Shown: positions 35,015 through 42,409 of the stretch, in pieces | Position numbering within the stretch: position 1 is the stretch's first letter | How the letters are laid out: every line of letters starts with the position of its first letter | Assembly: GCF_013409365.1 (NCBI RefSeq) | Contig: NZ_JACCBA010000001.1 | Span: 6,510,001-6,574,000, forward strand | Reading direction: 5' to 3' | DNA length: 64,000 bases | Source: Actinomadura luteofluorescens | GTDB taxonomy: Bacteria; Actinomycetota; Actinomycetes; Streptosporangiales; Streptosporangiaceae | Program-made: the position numbers and the translations under genes | Notes under the pieces: generated by a model | Databases searched by the model: none | Seen by the model: the letters and a program-made list of their open reading frames with translations, nothing else | What the model was told of the DNA's origin: nothing

Positions 35015-35587
35015 ATGAGCAGCGCCGAAGCCGGCCACTCCCTGCCGACAGCCGCCGATTCCGACCGCCGCGCGGCGGTTCTGGACTCCGCCATGGTCAC
35101 GTTCGCGCGATTCGGCTACAGGAAGACCTCGATGGAGGAGGTGGCGCGGGCGGCGCACATCTCCCGGCCCGGGCTCTACTTCCTCTTCTCCTCGAAAGAG
35201 GCCCTCTTCCGGGCTGCGGTCGTTCAAGCCCTGGAGCGGGACATCGCAGCGGTCGAACACGTCCTGGCCGACGTCGGCCGCCCGCTTCCAGAGCGCCTCG
35301 CCGAAGCGTTCGACCACTGGGCGGGCCGCTACATCGGCCCGCTGGCGCGCGACGTCACGGCGGTCATCGAGGCCAACCCCGGCCTACTCGGAGAGATCGT
35401 CGAGACCATGCCGCGGCGATTCGAAGAACTGATCACAGACGCGATCGCCGTCGAGTCGGGTCGGGAGGCGGCCTCCTCCATCGCGCAGACGTTGATCAGC
35501 GCATCGATCGGCCTCAAGCATCAGGTCGCATCGCGGGATTCCTACCTCGACCGGCTGAAGGTCGCCATCGGCCTTCTGGTGCGCTAG
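35015..35587 (+). CDS. TetR-family regulator
   Basis: A 190-residue regulator with an N-terminal helix-turn-helix (DRRAAVLDSAMVTFARFGYR, KTSMEEVARAAHISRPGLYF, then SSKEALFRAAV) and a ligand-binding C-terminal domain with no diagnostic residues. It is divergent from the SDR gene, which it probably represses. ATG 35015. The 176 bp after the gene show no coding feature I can support. Confidence 0.92.
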   Translation: MSSAEAGHSLPTAADSDRRAAVLDSAMVTFARFGYRKTSMEEVARAAHISRPGLYFLFSSKEALFRAAVVQALERDIAAVEHVLADVGRPLPERLAEAFDHWAGRYIGPLARDVTAVIEANPGLLGEIVETMPRRFEELITDAIAVESGREAASSIAQTLISASIGLKHQVASRDSYLDRLKVAIGLLVR

Positions 35588-35763
35588 ATCGCGAGAGGTA
35601 AGCGGTACTGGTCGTTCAGCGTGGGGCCCGCAACCGCTCGATCTCCTCCGCCAGGCCGCCGGACGCCATGGGGCATCGCCCGTCTCGTAGAACCGCCGTC
35701 GCGGCAGGTCTCGCGTGACGCCTCCGACTCGGCCGCGGAAGTGGGCCTCGTGAGGCCGTCCGC

Positions 35764-36051
35764 TTACGCTGTATTGCGACCGGTGCTGGTTGATTCGACA
35801 TCGAGTTCGGGTTGGCTGATCTCGGCCCACACCTCATCGAGGGAGAGGCCGAGGACCTCGGCGATCGCGGCGATGGTCGAGAAGGCGGGAGTGGCCACGC
35901 GGCCTGTCTCGATCTTCCGGAGGGTCTCCGGGGAGACCCGGGCGTCGAGCGCGGTGTCGAGTATCGAGCGCTCTCCTCTGGCCCGTCGCAGGAGGGCGCC
36001 GAGGCGCTGTCCGCGTTCGAGCTCCGCGGGGGTGAGCGGCAACCTGACCAT
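35764..36051 (-). CDS. Small XRE-family regulator
   Basis: A 95-residue Cro/CI-type protein, nearly all helix-turn-helix: GQRLGALLRRARGERSILDT, RVSPETLRKIETGRV and AFSTIAAIAEVLGLSLDEVW. It is divergent from the methionine aminopeptidase gene, with direct repeats in the gap that may be its operator. Confidence 0.88.
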   Translation of the reverse strand: MVRLPLTPAELERGQRLGALLRRARGERSILDTALDARVSPETLRKIETGRVATPAFSTIAAIAEVLGLSLDEVWAEISQPELDVESTSTGRNTA

Positions 36052-36066
36052 GGCGCCTATTGTAGT

Positions 36067-36091
36067 ACCGGTATAGTATGACCGGTATAGT
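36067..36091. promoter_or_regulatory. Two ACCGGTATAGT direct repeats
   Basis: ACCGGTATAGT occurs at 36067-36077 and 36081-36091, a 14-bp period, between the XRE and aminopeptidase genes. TACCGGTA in the first copy is itself palindromic, and TATAGT could be a -10 box. They probably bind the XRE regulator. Confidence 0.6.
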
Positions 36092-36119
36092 TATTGGTAC
36101 ACGTGAGGATGGGCGCCGC

Positions 36120-36902
36120 ATGATCGAGATCTTGAACGCCAGCGAAGTGGCCCAGGCCAGGCACACGGGCGCCCTGGTCGCCGACATCCTGCATACGGTG
36201 AAAAGCCGCACGACGGTCGGCACGAACCTGCTGGACATCGACCAGTGGACGAAAGCCATGATCGTCGAGGCGGGGGCGGAGTCCTGCTACGTCGACTACG
36301 CGCCGTCCTTCGGGCGTGGGCCGTTCGGCCACTACATCTGCACGTCCGTCAACGACGCCGTCCTTCACGGGCTGCCCTACGACTACACGCTCGCCGACGG
36401 GGACCTGCTGAGCCTCGACCTCGCCGTCTCCCTGGGGGGAGTCGCCGCCGACTCGGCCATCAGCTTCATCGTGGGCGAGACGAGCCCGCCGGAGAGCGCC
36501 GCGCTGATCAGCACGACCGAACGCGCGCTGCGGGCGGGGATCGCCGCGGCCGGCCCCGGGGCTCGCACCGGAGACATCTCCCACGCCATCGGCTCGGTCC
36601 TGCGCGAGGCGGGGTATTCGATCAACACCGACTTCGGCGGCCACGGCATCGGATCGACGATGCACCAGGACCCGCACGTCTCCAACACCGGACGCCCCGG
36701 CCGCGGGTACAAGCTGCGCCCTGGGCTGCTGCTCGCCCTGGAGCCGTGGATCATGTCCGACACCGTCGACCTCGTCACCGACGCCGACGGCTGGACGCTC
36801 CGCAGCGCCACGGGCTGCCGCACGGCCCACAGCGAGCACACGATCGCCATCACCGAGGACGGCGCCGAAATCCTCACCCTTCCGGAGCACGCACGCCCCT
36901 AA
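36120..36902 (+). CDS. map: Type I methionine aminopeptidase
   Basis: A 260-residue dinuclear metalloprotease that removes the initiator Met. Metal and active-site sequence is present: SVNDAVLHGLP (His), LLSLDLAVSLGGVAADSAIS (Asp and Asp), GGHGIGSTMHQDPHVSN (His), LALEPWIM (Glu) and SEHTIAITEDG (Glu). ATG 36120 is preferred to 36078 because the latter lies between the direct repeats and IEILNASEVAQARHTGALVA is the normal family start. Being accessory and regulated by XRE, it is probably a second MetAP rather than the housekeeping copy. Confidence 0.92.
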   Translation: MIEILNASEVAQARHTGALVADILHTVKSRTTVGTNLLDIDQWTKAMIVEAGAESCYVDYAPSFGRGPFGHYICTSVNDAVLHGLPYDYTLADGDLLSLDLAVSLGGVAADSAISFIVGETSPPESAALISTTERALRAGIAAAGPGARTGDISHAIGSVLREAGYSINTDFGGHGIGSTMHQDPHVSNTGRPGRGYKLRPGLLLALEPWIMSDTVDLVTDADGWTLRSATGCRTAHSEHTIAITEDGAEILTLPEHARP

Positions 36903-37261
36903 GGCCGAAGCCGCCGTCTCCGGCCGCGGATCAGACGAAGACCGCGCGGATGTCGCCGCCGAAGTAGCCGCTGCCCGCGTAGGGCCCATGAGATAGCGGG
37001 AGCGTTCACGACGGGTCCGCCGATGGTGGTGCAGTGTCCCGGCCCGCAGGCCGTGCCAACGACGTAGTAGCGGCCCGCGTCGCAACCGACTCCGATGCGC
37101 TTGCCGTCCGTGGATCGGTACGTCGAGCAGACGATCCTCTTGCCGGCCTGCCCGGTGGCCTGGACGGACGTGGCGGCGTGTGCGGGAGGTGCGGTCAGCC
37201 CTGCGGTGGAGGCCGCCGCAGCCGCGAGTGCGGCCACGACGAGTCGCGCGTTCGCGATCAT
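36899..37261 (-). CDS. Small secreted protein, probably frameshifted near its end
   Basis: A secreted protein with a clear signal peptide (IANARLVVAALAAAAASTAG, cut near PAHAA) and a Cys-containing mature part (RIVCSTYRSTDGKRIGVGCD, TACGPGHCTTIGGPVV). After VNAPAI the frame becomes Arg-rich (RRRHPRGLRLIRGRRRRL), unlike the rest. The alternative frame there gives HGPYAGSGYFGGDIRAVFV and stops at 36931, a far better ending. A one-base change near 36985 would join them. Function unknown; it is similar in kind to the next gene. Confidence 0.6.
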   Translation of the reverse strand: MIANARLVVAALAAAAASTAGLTAPPAHAATSVQATGQAGKRIVCSTYRSTDGKRIGVGCDAGRYYVVGTACGPGHCTTIGGPVVNAPAISWALRGQRLLRRRHPRGLRLIRGRRRRLRP

Positions 37262-37291
37262 GGCATGTCCTTTGCTGGTGTTCGGATGCTC

Positions 37292-37627
37292 TCAGTCGTA
37301 TTGGGGCTCAGGCCGCGACCAGGTCACCGAGGTGCCGGGCGGGCAGGCCACAAGCGAGAAGTACTTCGAGGTGTACTGCTCATAGTTGCCGTGCCTGTAG
37401 GAACCGTCGCTGCATTTGGCCTGGGTCTGATACACGCGCGCCTCGGGTGGTCCCGCCCAGCAGTGGTAGCTCGCAGTGCGGTCGTAGCTGTGGTCGTCGC
37501 AGGTCTGCCCTTTGTAAACGAAGGAGTGTGCGGGCGCCTGCGCGCTCGCGGGGACGGAGAGCGGGGACGCGAGTGCGACCGCGGCCACGGCCGTCGCGGT
37601 GATCTTGCCGAGGATGAAGCGACCCAT
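37292..37627 (-). CDS. Small secreted cysteine-containing protein
   Basis: A 111-residue protein. The signal peptide is MGRFILGKITATAVAAVALA with cleavage near PASAQA. The mature part has four Cys (QTCDDHSYDRTASYHCWAGP, AKCSDGSYRHGNYEQYTS, VACPPGT) likely to form two disulphides. ATG 37627 follows GGGAGGG. It lies upstream of another small secreted protein on the same strand with a 30-bp gap. Role unknown. Confidence 0.75.
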   Translation of the reverse strand: MGRFILGKITATAVAAVALASPLSVPASAQAPAHSFVYKGQTCDDHSYDRTASYHCWAGPPEARVYQTQAKCSDGSYRHGNYEQYTSKYFSLVACPPGTSVTWSRPEPQYD

Positions 37628-37957
37628 TCCGACCCTCCCAGAACACTTACTCTCGGTTTCTCTTTGAATGCATAACGTAATCGTTGCTGGGTGGCGCGGG
37701 CATCCGGGTAAACGCGTACAAGGCCAGGACCTTGGAGCCGGGCCGGGGGTAGGGCGTGAGCGTGGCGGCGTCCAGAGCCGTCCGGGCACCGGTGCCGGGA
37801 CGGCCGGAGCCGACGGGGGTGAAACGCCGCCGTCTGGAGGCGGTGCGCGGCTCGTTCGACACCGCCCCTGCCCGTTTGCTCGACGCGAACCGCGTTCACC
37901 ACGAGCATTGACAGGGCGACTGCAGCCCCTGCCCCGCGCCGCGTCGGAGCGGCGCCA
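37628..37957. other. 330 bp without a supported gene
   Basis: Several open frames cross this stretch but none has a start signal or protein-like composition. It must hold the promoter of the minus-strand secreted-protein genes; the A/T-rich TTTGAATGCATAACGTAATC near 37662-37681 is a candidate position. Confidence 0.4.
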
Positions 37958-38473
37958 TCAGTGGCCCCCGCCGCCTCCCAGATCGAGCACGCCGAAGGCG
38001 AAGTCCTGGTTCGGCGGGTCCGCGCTCGCCAGCAGGACGAAGCGGGCCCCCGGCAGGTCGGTCAAGGCGTCACCGAGGTAGGGATCCTGCTCGAACCGTG
38101 CCGTGATCATCTCCATCGGCCCGCCGAAGCCGAGCAGGAGTAGCGCGAGGAAGCGACGCCGGTGCGAGACTATGCCGGTAAGCGGCGCCCCGTCGTCCAT
38201 CGGGCCGTCCTCCTCCAGCCGTTCGAGCAATTCCTCCACGGTGTCGCCGGTAGCCGCCACCACATCGACGGCCAGCAGGTCCAGCGCGTCGTAAACCGAC
38301 GCGGCGCCGGCCCGGGCCGCGAACTCCTCAGCGCCCTGGGCGCGCAGGCGCGAAACGTCCAGTTCGAGTCCTTCGCCGTATGCGACCGCAAGATAAGGGC
38401 CGGCGCACAACTCGGGTCGCCGCCGGTTCCCGTCCGCCTCCGCCAGGCAGCGCAACGCTTCATCGAGATCCAT
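37958..38473 (-). CDS. Hypothetical protein
   Basis: A 171-residue acidic soluble protein I do not recognise. It begins MDLDEALRCLAEADGNRRRP and contains DALDLLAVDVVAATGDTVEE, then RRRFLALLLLGFGGPMEMIT and FEQDPYLGDALTDLPGARFV, ending in a Gly-rich GGGGGH. Codon bias is normal for the region. It stands alone on the minus strand beside a low-G+C toxin-like remnant, so an immunity-type role is possible but unsupported. Confidence 0.6.
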   Translation of the reverse strand: MDLDEALRCLAEADGNRRRPELCAGPYLAVAYGEGLELDVSRLRAQGAEEFAARAGAASVYDALDLLAVDVVAATGDTVEELLERLEEDGPMDDGAPLTGIVSHRRRFLALLLLGFGGPMEMITARFEQDPYLGDALTDLPGARFVLLASADPPNQDFAFGVLDLGGGGGH

Positions 38474-38530
38474 GCCGCACAAGCCTGCCGCACGCTTCCG
38501 ACACCGTCCGTTTCGCCGCCGTCGCCCTTC

Positions 38531-38847
38531 ATGACCCGCCCTGGCCGTAGCGGCCAGGAGCAACGGCGATCCTTCGATCAGATCAAGCAGAGTCTCGACG
38601 GTCTCAGCAAGAGAAAACAGTTAGAGGAAGTCGGCAAAGGTTTTGAAAGAGACGGTCTGAAGTGCAAGCCCGAAGCTGATCTGCTAACTAGGGCCGAAAA
38701 AGAAAGGATTCTTCAGACTCCCCGAAGGTATGACTGTATAGAATATCTGCCAGCTGGCGAGACAAGGATACGGACAGTCTATTCGTCAAGGTGCGCCTCA
38801 ATGGCAAGGTCCACGCTTACCCGCTGACTCGAGAGGGACGTGCGTGA
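38531..38847 (+). pseudogene. Frameshifted toxin-like C-terminal fragment
   Basis: A visibly lower-G+C segment. The first frame (ATG 38531) reads RSFDQIKQSLDGLSKRKQLE and RAEKERILQTPRRYD. Near 38733 the protein-like signal moves to another frame: LYRISASWRDKDTDSLFVKV and RLNGKVHAYPLTREGRA, ending in a TGA that overlaps the next start as GTGA. The overlap argues the second frame is the true 3' end. The small Lys-rich C-terminal domain coupled to a small acidic gene is the layout of polymorphic-toxin tip/immunity pairs. The family is not identified. Confidence 0.45.
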
Positions 38848-39344
38848 TTTTTTGGCTGCAAACAGCGAATCCTGAGACCCTGGAGGTCGCGTCGGCCGCG
38901 GACATGGCGCACGCGACCGCGCAGATGTATCCCATGGATACCGAAGCTGCCATCTTGTTCTGGAACCGGGTCCCCGTGCGACTCGAATACCGCTACGACA
39001 TTCCCGTCCTGCTTGATGACCTGGTCCCGCTGCTTGAAGAGGTCCAGGACCCCGAAGTTCCCCAAACTGAGGTCTACTGGGCCTCCGATACATTCTCCGC
39101 CGAATGGAACGTCGCCCGCGACGGTGATTCGCTCAGAATCGTCTCGCGCTGGGAAAGCGTTCATGGAAGCTACGAATCTCTCCTCAATGACCGAAGTCAG
39201 TTGACCGTGAGGATCGATTCCTTCGTAGCCGAGTGGCTGAAAGTGCTACGCCGGATCACATCCGATCTTGCCGCTCGTCATGTGCGCCTGGAAGACGATG
39301 ACATCGCGACTCGGGCGCAAATGCTGTTGTCGAAGTCGAGTTGA
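38844..39344 (+). CDS. Hypothetical protein, possible immunity protein
   Basis: A 166-residue acidic soluble protein: IFWLQTANPETLEVASAADM, EYRYDIPVLLDDLVPLLEEV, WNVARDGDSLRIVSRWESVH and a C-terminal helix. It matches no family I know. GTG 38844 follows AGAGGGA and overlaps the upstream stop (GTGA), so it was coupled to the toxin-like gene. Base composition is less G+C-rich than the neighbours, hinting at acquisition. The immunity role is inference from position, size and acidity. Confidence 0.6.
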   Translation: MIFWLQTANPETLEVASAADMAHATAQMYPMDTEAAILFWNRVPVRLEYRYDIPVLLDDLVPLLEEVQDPEVPQTEVYWASDTFSAEWNVARDGDSLRIVSRWESVHGSYESLLNDRSQLTVRIDSFVAEWLKVLRRITSDLAARHVRLEDDDIATRAQMLLSKSS

Positions 39345-39347
39345 CCT

Positions 39348-39594
39348 TTCCAGCCACTCGGCCGAGACGGCGCCGTCCAGCCAGGGTGCGGTCACGGCGA
39401 TCTGGGCGAGCCCTTCGGGCTCACCGGCCGCGATCGCGGTGCCGTGGTCGCGCAGATAGAGCAGCACGGGAGGCGCCACCGATGCCGGTGTCGGTGACGG
39501 CCTCGGTCACCGGTCGGGGCCGCAGCATCACGTCGACGTAGACCTGCCGGGTCCGCAGGACGTACTCCGCCCGGGTGACCAGCCCGATCGGCAT
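39348..39594 (-). pseudogene. Gene fragment with frameshift
   Basis: On the minus strand PIGLVTRAEYVLRTRQVYVD and VMLRPRPVTEAVTDTG in one frame are followed, one base out of phase at about 39480, by APPVLLYLRDHGTAIAAGEP and EGLAQIAVTAPWLDGAVSAE. Both halves look coding and meet without overlap. I do not recognise the family. The 3' end is unclear because the frame runs on into the convergent gene. Confidence 0.4.
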
Positions 39595-39750
39595 CCGCCG
39601 CAGGTAGACGCGATCCCTTTCGCCGCCCTCCCGCCTGTTAACCGCGTCGTCCCGCCGTCCGGCGGAGAGTCGCCGATCCGATATCGGCCATTGTCGGTGC
39701 CCGTCGTTACGCTCGCCCTTGGTGGAGCAGAGGCGGCGACGGGGGAGCTG

Positions 39751-40197
39751 ATGATCGTCGAGAGGGCGGGGGACCTTCTCCAGGACGACGCGCAGGCGCT
39801 CGTCAACCCGGTCAACACGGTCGGGGTCATGGGCAAGGGGCTCGCGCTCCAGTTCAGGCGGGCTCACCCGGAGAACTTCGAGGCCTATGCCAAGGCCTGC
39901 GCGGAGAAGCGGGTCCGGCCCGGAGAGGTGTTCCCGGTGCCGGTCGAGGCCGGCCGCTGGATCCTCAACTTCCCCACCAAGCGGCATTGGCGGAGCACCT
40001 CCCGGCTTGAGGACATCGAGGCGGGCCTTGATGACCTCGTCCGCCTTTCGGGTGAACTGGGGCTGGTCACGATCGCCGTTCCGCCGCTCGGCTGCGGCCA
40101 CGGCGGCCTGCCGTGGCCGACCGTCCGGTCATTGATCAACGAGAAACTCGGCGAACTGGACGCGGAGATCCGCCTCTACCCGCCCGAGCCGCTATGA
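39751..40197 (+). CDS. Macro-domain protein, DarG-like
   Basis: A 148-residue macrodomain. ALVNPVNTVGVMGKGLALQF and the signature INFPTKRHWRSTSRLEDIE (here LNFPTKRHWRSTSRLEDIE) match the N-terminal domain of DarG, which removes ADP-ribose from DNA. VPPLGCGHGGLPW is the second phosphate-binding loop. ATG 39751 has GGGGGAG upstream. No DarT toxin is beside it and the DarG C-terminal domain is missing, so it is either a solitary DNA or protein de-ADP-ribosylase or a remnant antitoxin. Confidence 0.85.
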   Translation: MIVERAGDLLQDDAQALVNPVNTVGVMGKGLALQFRRAHPENFEAYAKACAEKRVRPGEVFPVPVEAGRWILNFPTKRHWRSTSRLEDIEAGLDDLVRLSGELGLVTIAVPPLGCGHGGLPWPTVRSLINEKLGELDAEIRLYPPEPL

Positions 40198-40230
40198 GGT
40201 CCCCTCGGTTAACGTCCGGGGGCCGGCGCA

Positions 40231-40611
40231 TTAGGTGAGCAGGTCCTCGGGGCTGGTCGAGGTCGGGAAGCCGGTGCTGGCGCCCCACATCTCCGCGAAC
40301 CGGCCGTCCTCGAAGCGGAAGATCTCGAACAGTTCGGGCTGCGCGCCGCCGTCCGGAAGGGCGAGTCCCTCGACGGTCGAGCGGACGGCGGCCCTGTCGC
40401 CGTCGACCAGGACGTCCTGGGCGACGACCCGCACTTCCGGGAACCGGGAGACGAGCATGCGCCAAGCGGCCTGGCCCGCCTCGAAGCCGGCGCCGAGGGG
40501 ATGGCTGAAGAAGTCAGGCGTGTGCAGGGCGGCGGCCGCGTCGAACTGCCTGGTGTTGAAGCACTCCTGCATCCGCCGTACCAGGGTGCTTGCGTCCTCG
40601 CGAGTGGTCAT
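40231..40611 (-). CDS. SnoaL-like domain protein
   Basis: A 126-residue protein with the SnoaL/NTF2-like fold: TLVRRMQECFNTRQFDAAAA, HTPDFFSHPLG, AAWRMLVSRFPEVRVVAQDV, LVDGDRAAVRSTVEGL and EIFRFEDGRFAEMWG. Members bind or isomerise small molecules; no catalytic assignment is possible. It diverges from the TetR gene across tandem operator-like repeats, so TetR probably controls it. A broken copy lies at 29936-30096. Confidence 0.88.
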   Translation of the reverse strand: MTTREDASTLVRRMQECFNTRQFDAAAALHTPDFFSHPLGAGFEAGQAAWRMLVSRFPEVRVVAQDVLVDGDRAAVRSTVEGLALPDGGAQPELFEIFRFEDGRFAEMWGASTGFPTSTSPEDLLT

Positions 40612-40660
40612 CGGGGCGTTCTCCTCGTGGCCGGTGCATGGCGAGCGGCGCGAGCCTAAG

Positions 40661-40712
40661 CGGTGCGCCGCCCCGGTTAGTTTCCAGAGTATCCGGTGCG
40701 GCGCCCCGGTTA
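40661..40712. promoter_or_regulatory. Two 19-bp direct repeats between snoaL and tetR
   Basis: CGGTGCGCCGCCCCGGTTA (40661-40679) and CGGTGCGGCGCCCCGGTTA (40694-40712) differ at one base and are 33 bp apart, about three helical turns. They lie in the divergent gap and probably bind the TetR protein. Confidence 0.65.
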
Positions 40713-40725
40713 TGCTGATACGGAT

Positions 40726-41334
40726 ATGTCCAGCCAGCCACCTGATCCCGACCCGGCGACGGCCACCCGGCGCGACCGGGGGTTGCGGGCCGATGCGCGC
40801 CGCAATCGCGAGCGGGTGCTGCGGACCGCTCAGCGGCTGTTCGCGACGGAGGGGCTGGGCGTCTCGCTCGACGAGATCGCCCGCCGCGCCGGTGTCGGCC
40901 CCGGTACCGTCCACCGTCACTTCCCGGCCAAGGAAGAGCTGTACCTCGCCGTCGCGATCGACATGCTGGAAGGGTTGATAGCCGAGGCGGAGACGCTCGC
41001 CGCCACCGGCGACCCCGAGGCCGTGTTCACGCTGCTGGCCCGGATGGTCGCCGCGGGGGCCGAGAACGAGGCCGTGAAGAGCGCGCTCGCGGCCGCCGAG
41101 TTCGACCTGCGCACCGCCGCCCCCGACGTCGCGGCAGACCTCACCCGCCACGTCGCGGACCTGCTCGACCGCGCGCACGCGGCCGGAACGGTTCGCGACG
41201 ACGTCACAGCCGACGAGGTGATGGCCTTGGTCGCCGGCGCCTTCGCCGCCATCCGCCACGCCGGTGCGGAAACCGACCAGGGCCGATCGGCTCGCATCGC
41301 CCAACTGATCCTGGACGGCCTCCGCCCCCGCTGA
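40726..41334 (+). CDS. TetR-family regulator
   Basis: A 202-residue regulator. The helix-turn-helix is RERVLRTAQRLFATEGLGVS, LDEIARRAGVGPGTVHRHFP and AKEELYLAVAIDMLEGLI. The C-terminal domain (DLLDRAHAAGTVRDDVTADE, VMALVAGAFAAIRHA) matches the common SbtR-like actinobacterial TetR C-terminus. It diverges from the SnoaL-like gene. A deletion-riddled copy lies at 31830-32035. Confidence 0.92.
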   Translation: MSSQPPDPDPATATRRDRGLRADARRNRERVLRTAQRLFATEGLGVSLDEIARRAGVGPGTVHRHFPAKEELYLAVAIDMLEGLIAEAETLAATGDPEAVFTLLARMVAAGAENEAVKSALAAAEFDLRTAAPDVAADLTRHVADLLDRAHAAGTVRDDVTADEVMALVAGAFAAIRHAGAETDQGRSARIAQLILDGLRPR

Positions 41335-41440
41335 GCGGCAGGCCGCGTCAGACCGGGAGGACCGCGCCCGCCGTGGGGGTGAACCTTGATCGTGTTGGGT
41401 GCGTCGGTACGGGGGACGGTGGGTCGACGGGAGGAGCGGG

Positions 41441-42409
41441 ATGCTCAATCTGGACGGATGGAACGCGATCGACGGGGTGCTCAAGGAGCACTACGGGGAC
41501 GCGGCGCGGTTGGAGTGGGACGCGCCTGTGCCGTACCGGCCGGCGGGGCCGATGCCGGTGGGGCGGTTCGTCACCAACACGATCGCGATCTACCCGCGGG
41601 ACGAGCCCGTGCCGCACTGGCATCTCGTGGGGTACGCGCTGACCGCGCCGTTCGAGGAGCGCGGGTACGAGTTCACGCTGCGGGTGCCGCGGCGGCCGGA
41701 GGAGACGGAGGCGCCGAACTGGGCGCTGGCGCACCTGGAGCATCTGGCGTTGTACGTGGTGAAGAGCGGCAACGACTTCCAGGTGGGGCACTACATCGAG
41801 TTCCCCGACCCGATCGACCCCGAGCGGCCGGACTCCGACGTCCGCGCCGGGGGGCTGGTGCTGGACCCCGAGCTCGGGCGGGCGCGGACGGACCTGGGGG
41901 ACGTCACGTTCCTGCAGTTCGTCGGCCTCACCACCGACGAGCTGCACGCGGCGCAGTCGTGGCATGTGGACGGGCTCGTCGAGGCGATGGCGCCGCACCT
42001 GCCGATGCTGGTCACCGATCTCGGCCGGATGTCGCTGGCGGACCTGCCCGACGTCGCGTGGGCGGTCCGCGAGGGCTCGGCGCGGGAGGGGGCGGGGACG
42101 GGGTTCCTGTTCTTCCAGCGGCTGGCCGCCGACACCTCGGACGGTGTCACGCTGGAGATCGGCGTCCAGCACGTGTCGCAGTTCACCAAGGTGCTGCCGG
42201 CCCGGGTGCCGCACGGGAACCCGCTGATCCTGCGCGGGCCCGGGGAGCCCGTCGTGCTGCTCCCGGGGCGGGACTTCCGCCACGCCCGCAACGGCGACGC
42301 CCTGGAGATCACGATGCCGGACGGGGTGTGCCGCGCCGTCGCCGACACCGTCCGGCCGCAGCCCGGGTCCTACCTCGTCGGGCCACTGACGGTGAACGTG
42401 GTCGCCTAG
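41441..42409 (+). CDS. Suppressor-of-fused (SUFU) domain protein
   Basis: A 322-residue bacterial SUFU-family protein (PF05076). Typical sequence includes GWNAIDGVLKEHYGDAARLE, HWHLVGYALTAPFEERGYEF, PNWALAHLEHLALYVV, FLQFVGLTTDELHAAQSWHV and a C-terminal half with LFFQRLAADTSDGVTLEIGV. Bacterial members are often immunity proteins against polymorphic toxins, but no toxin is adjacent. ATG 41441 follows GGAGGAG. The stop overlaps the convergent SpoIIE-type gene by four bases. Confidence 0.85.
   Translation: MLNLDGWNAIDGVLKEHYGDAARLEWDAPVPYRPAGPMPVGRFVTNTIAIYPRDEPVPHWHLVGYALTAPFEERGYEFTLRVPRRPEETEAPNWALAHLEHLALYVVKSGNDFQVGHYIEFPDPIDPERPDSDVRAGGLVLDPELGRARTDLGDVTFLQFVGLTTDELHAAQSWHVDGLVEAMAPHLPMLVTDLGRMSLADLPDVAWAVREGSAREGAGTGFLFFQRLAADTSDGVTLEIGVQHVSQFTKVLPARVPHGNPLILRGPGEPVVLLPGRDFRHARNGDALEITMPDGVCRAVADTVRPQPGSYLVGPLTVNVVA

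Noticed and set aside
35588..35763. Minus-strand coding remnants between tetR and the XRE gene
   Set aside because: Short open frames exist, but none has a convincing start, length or motif.
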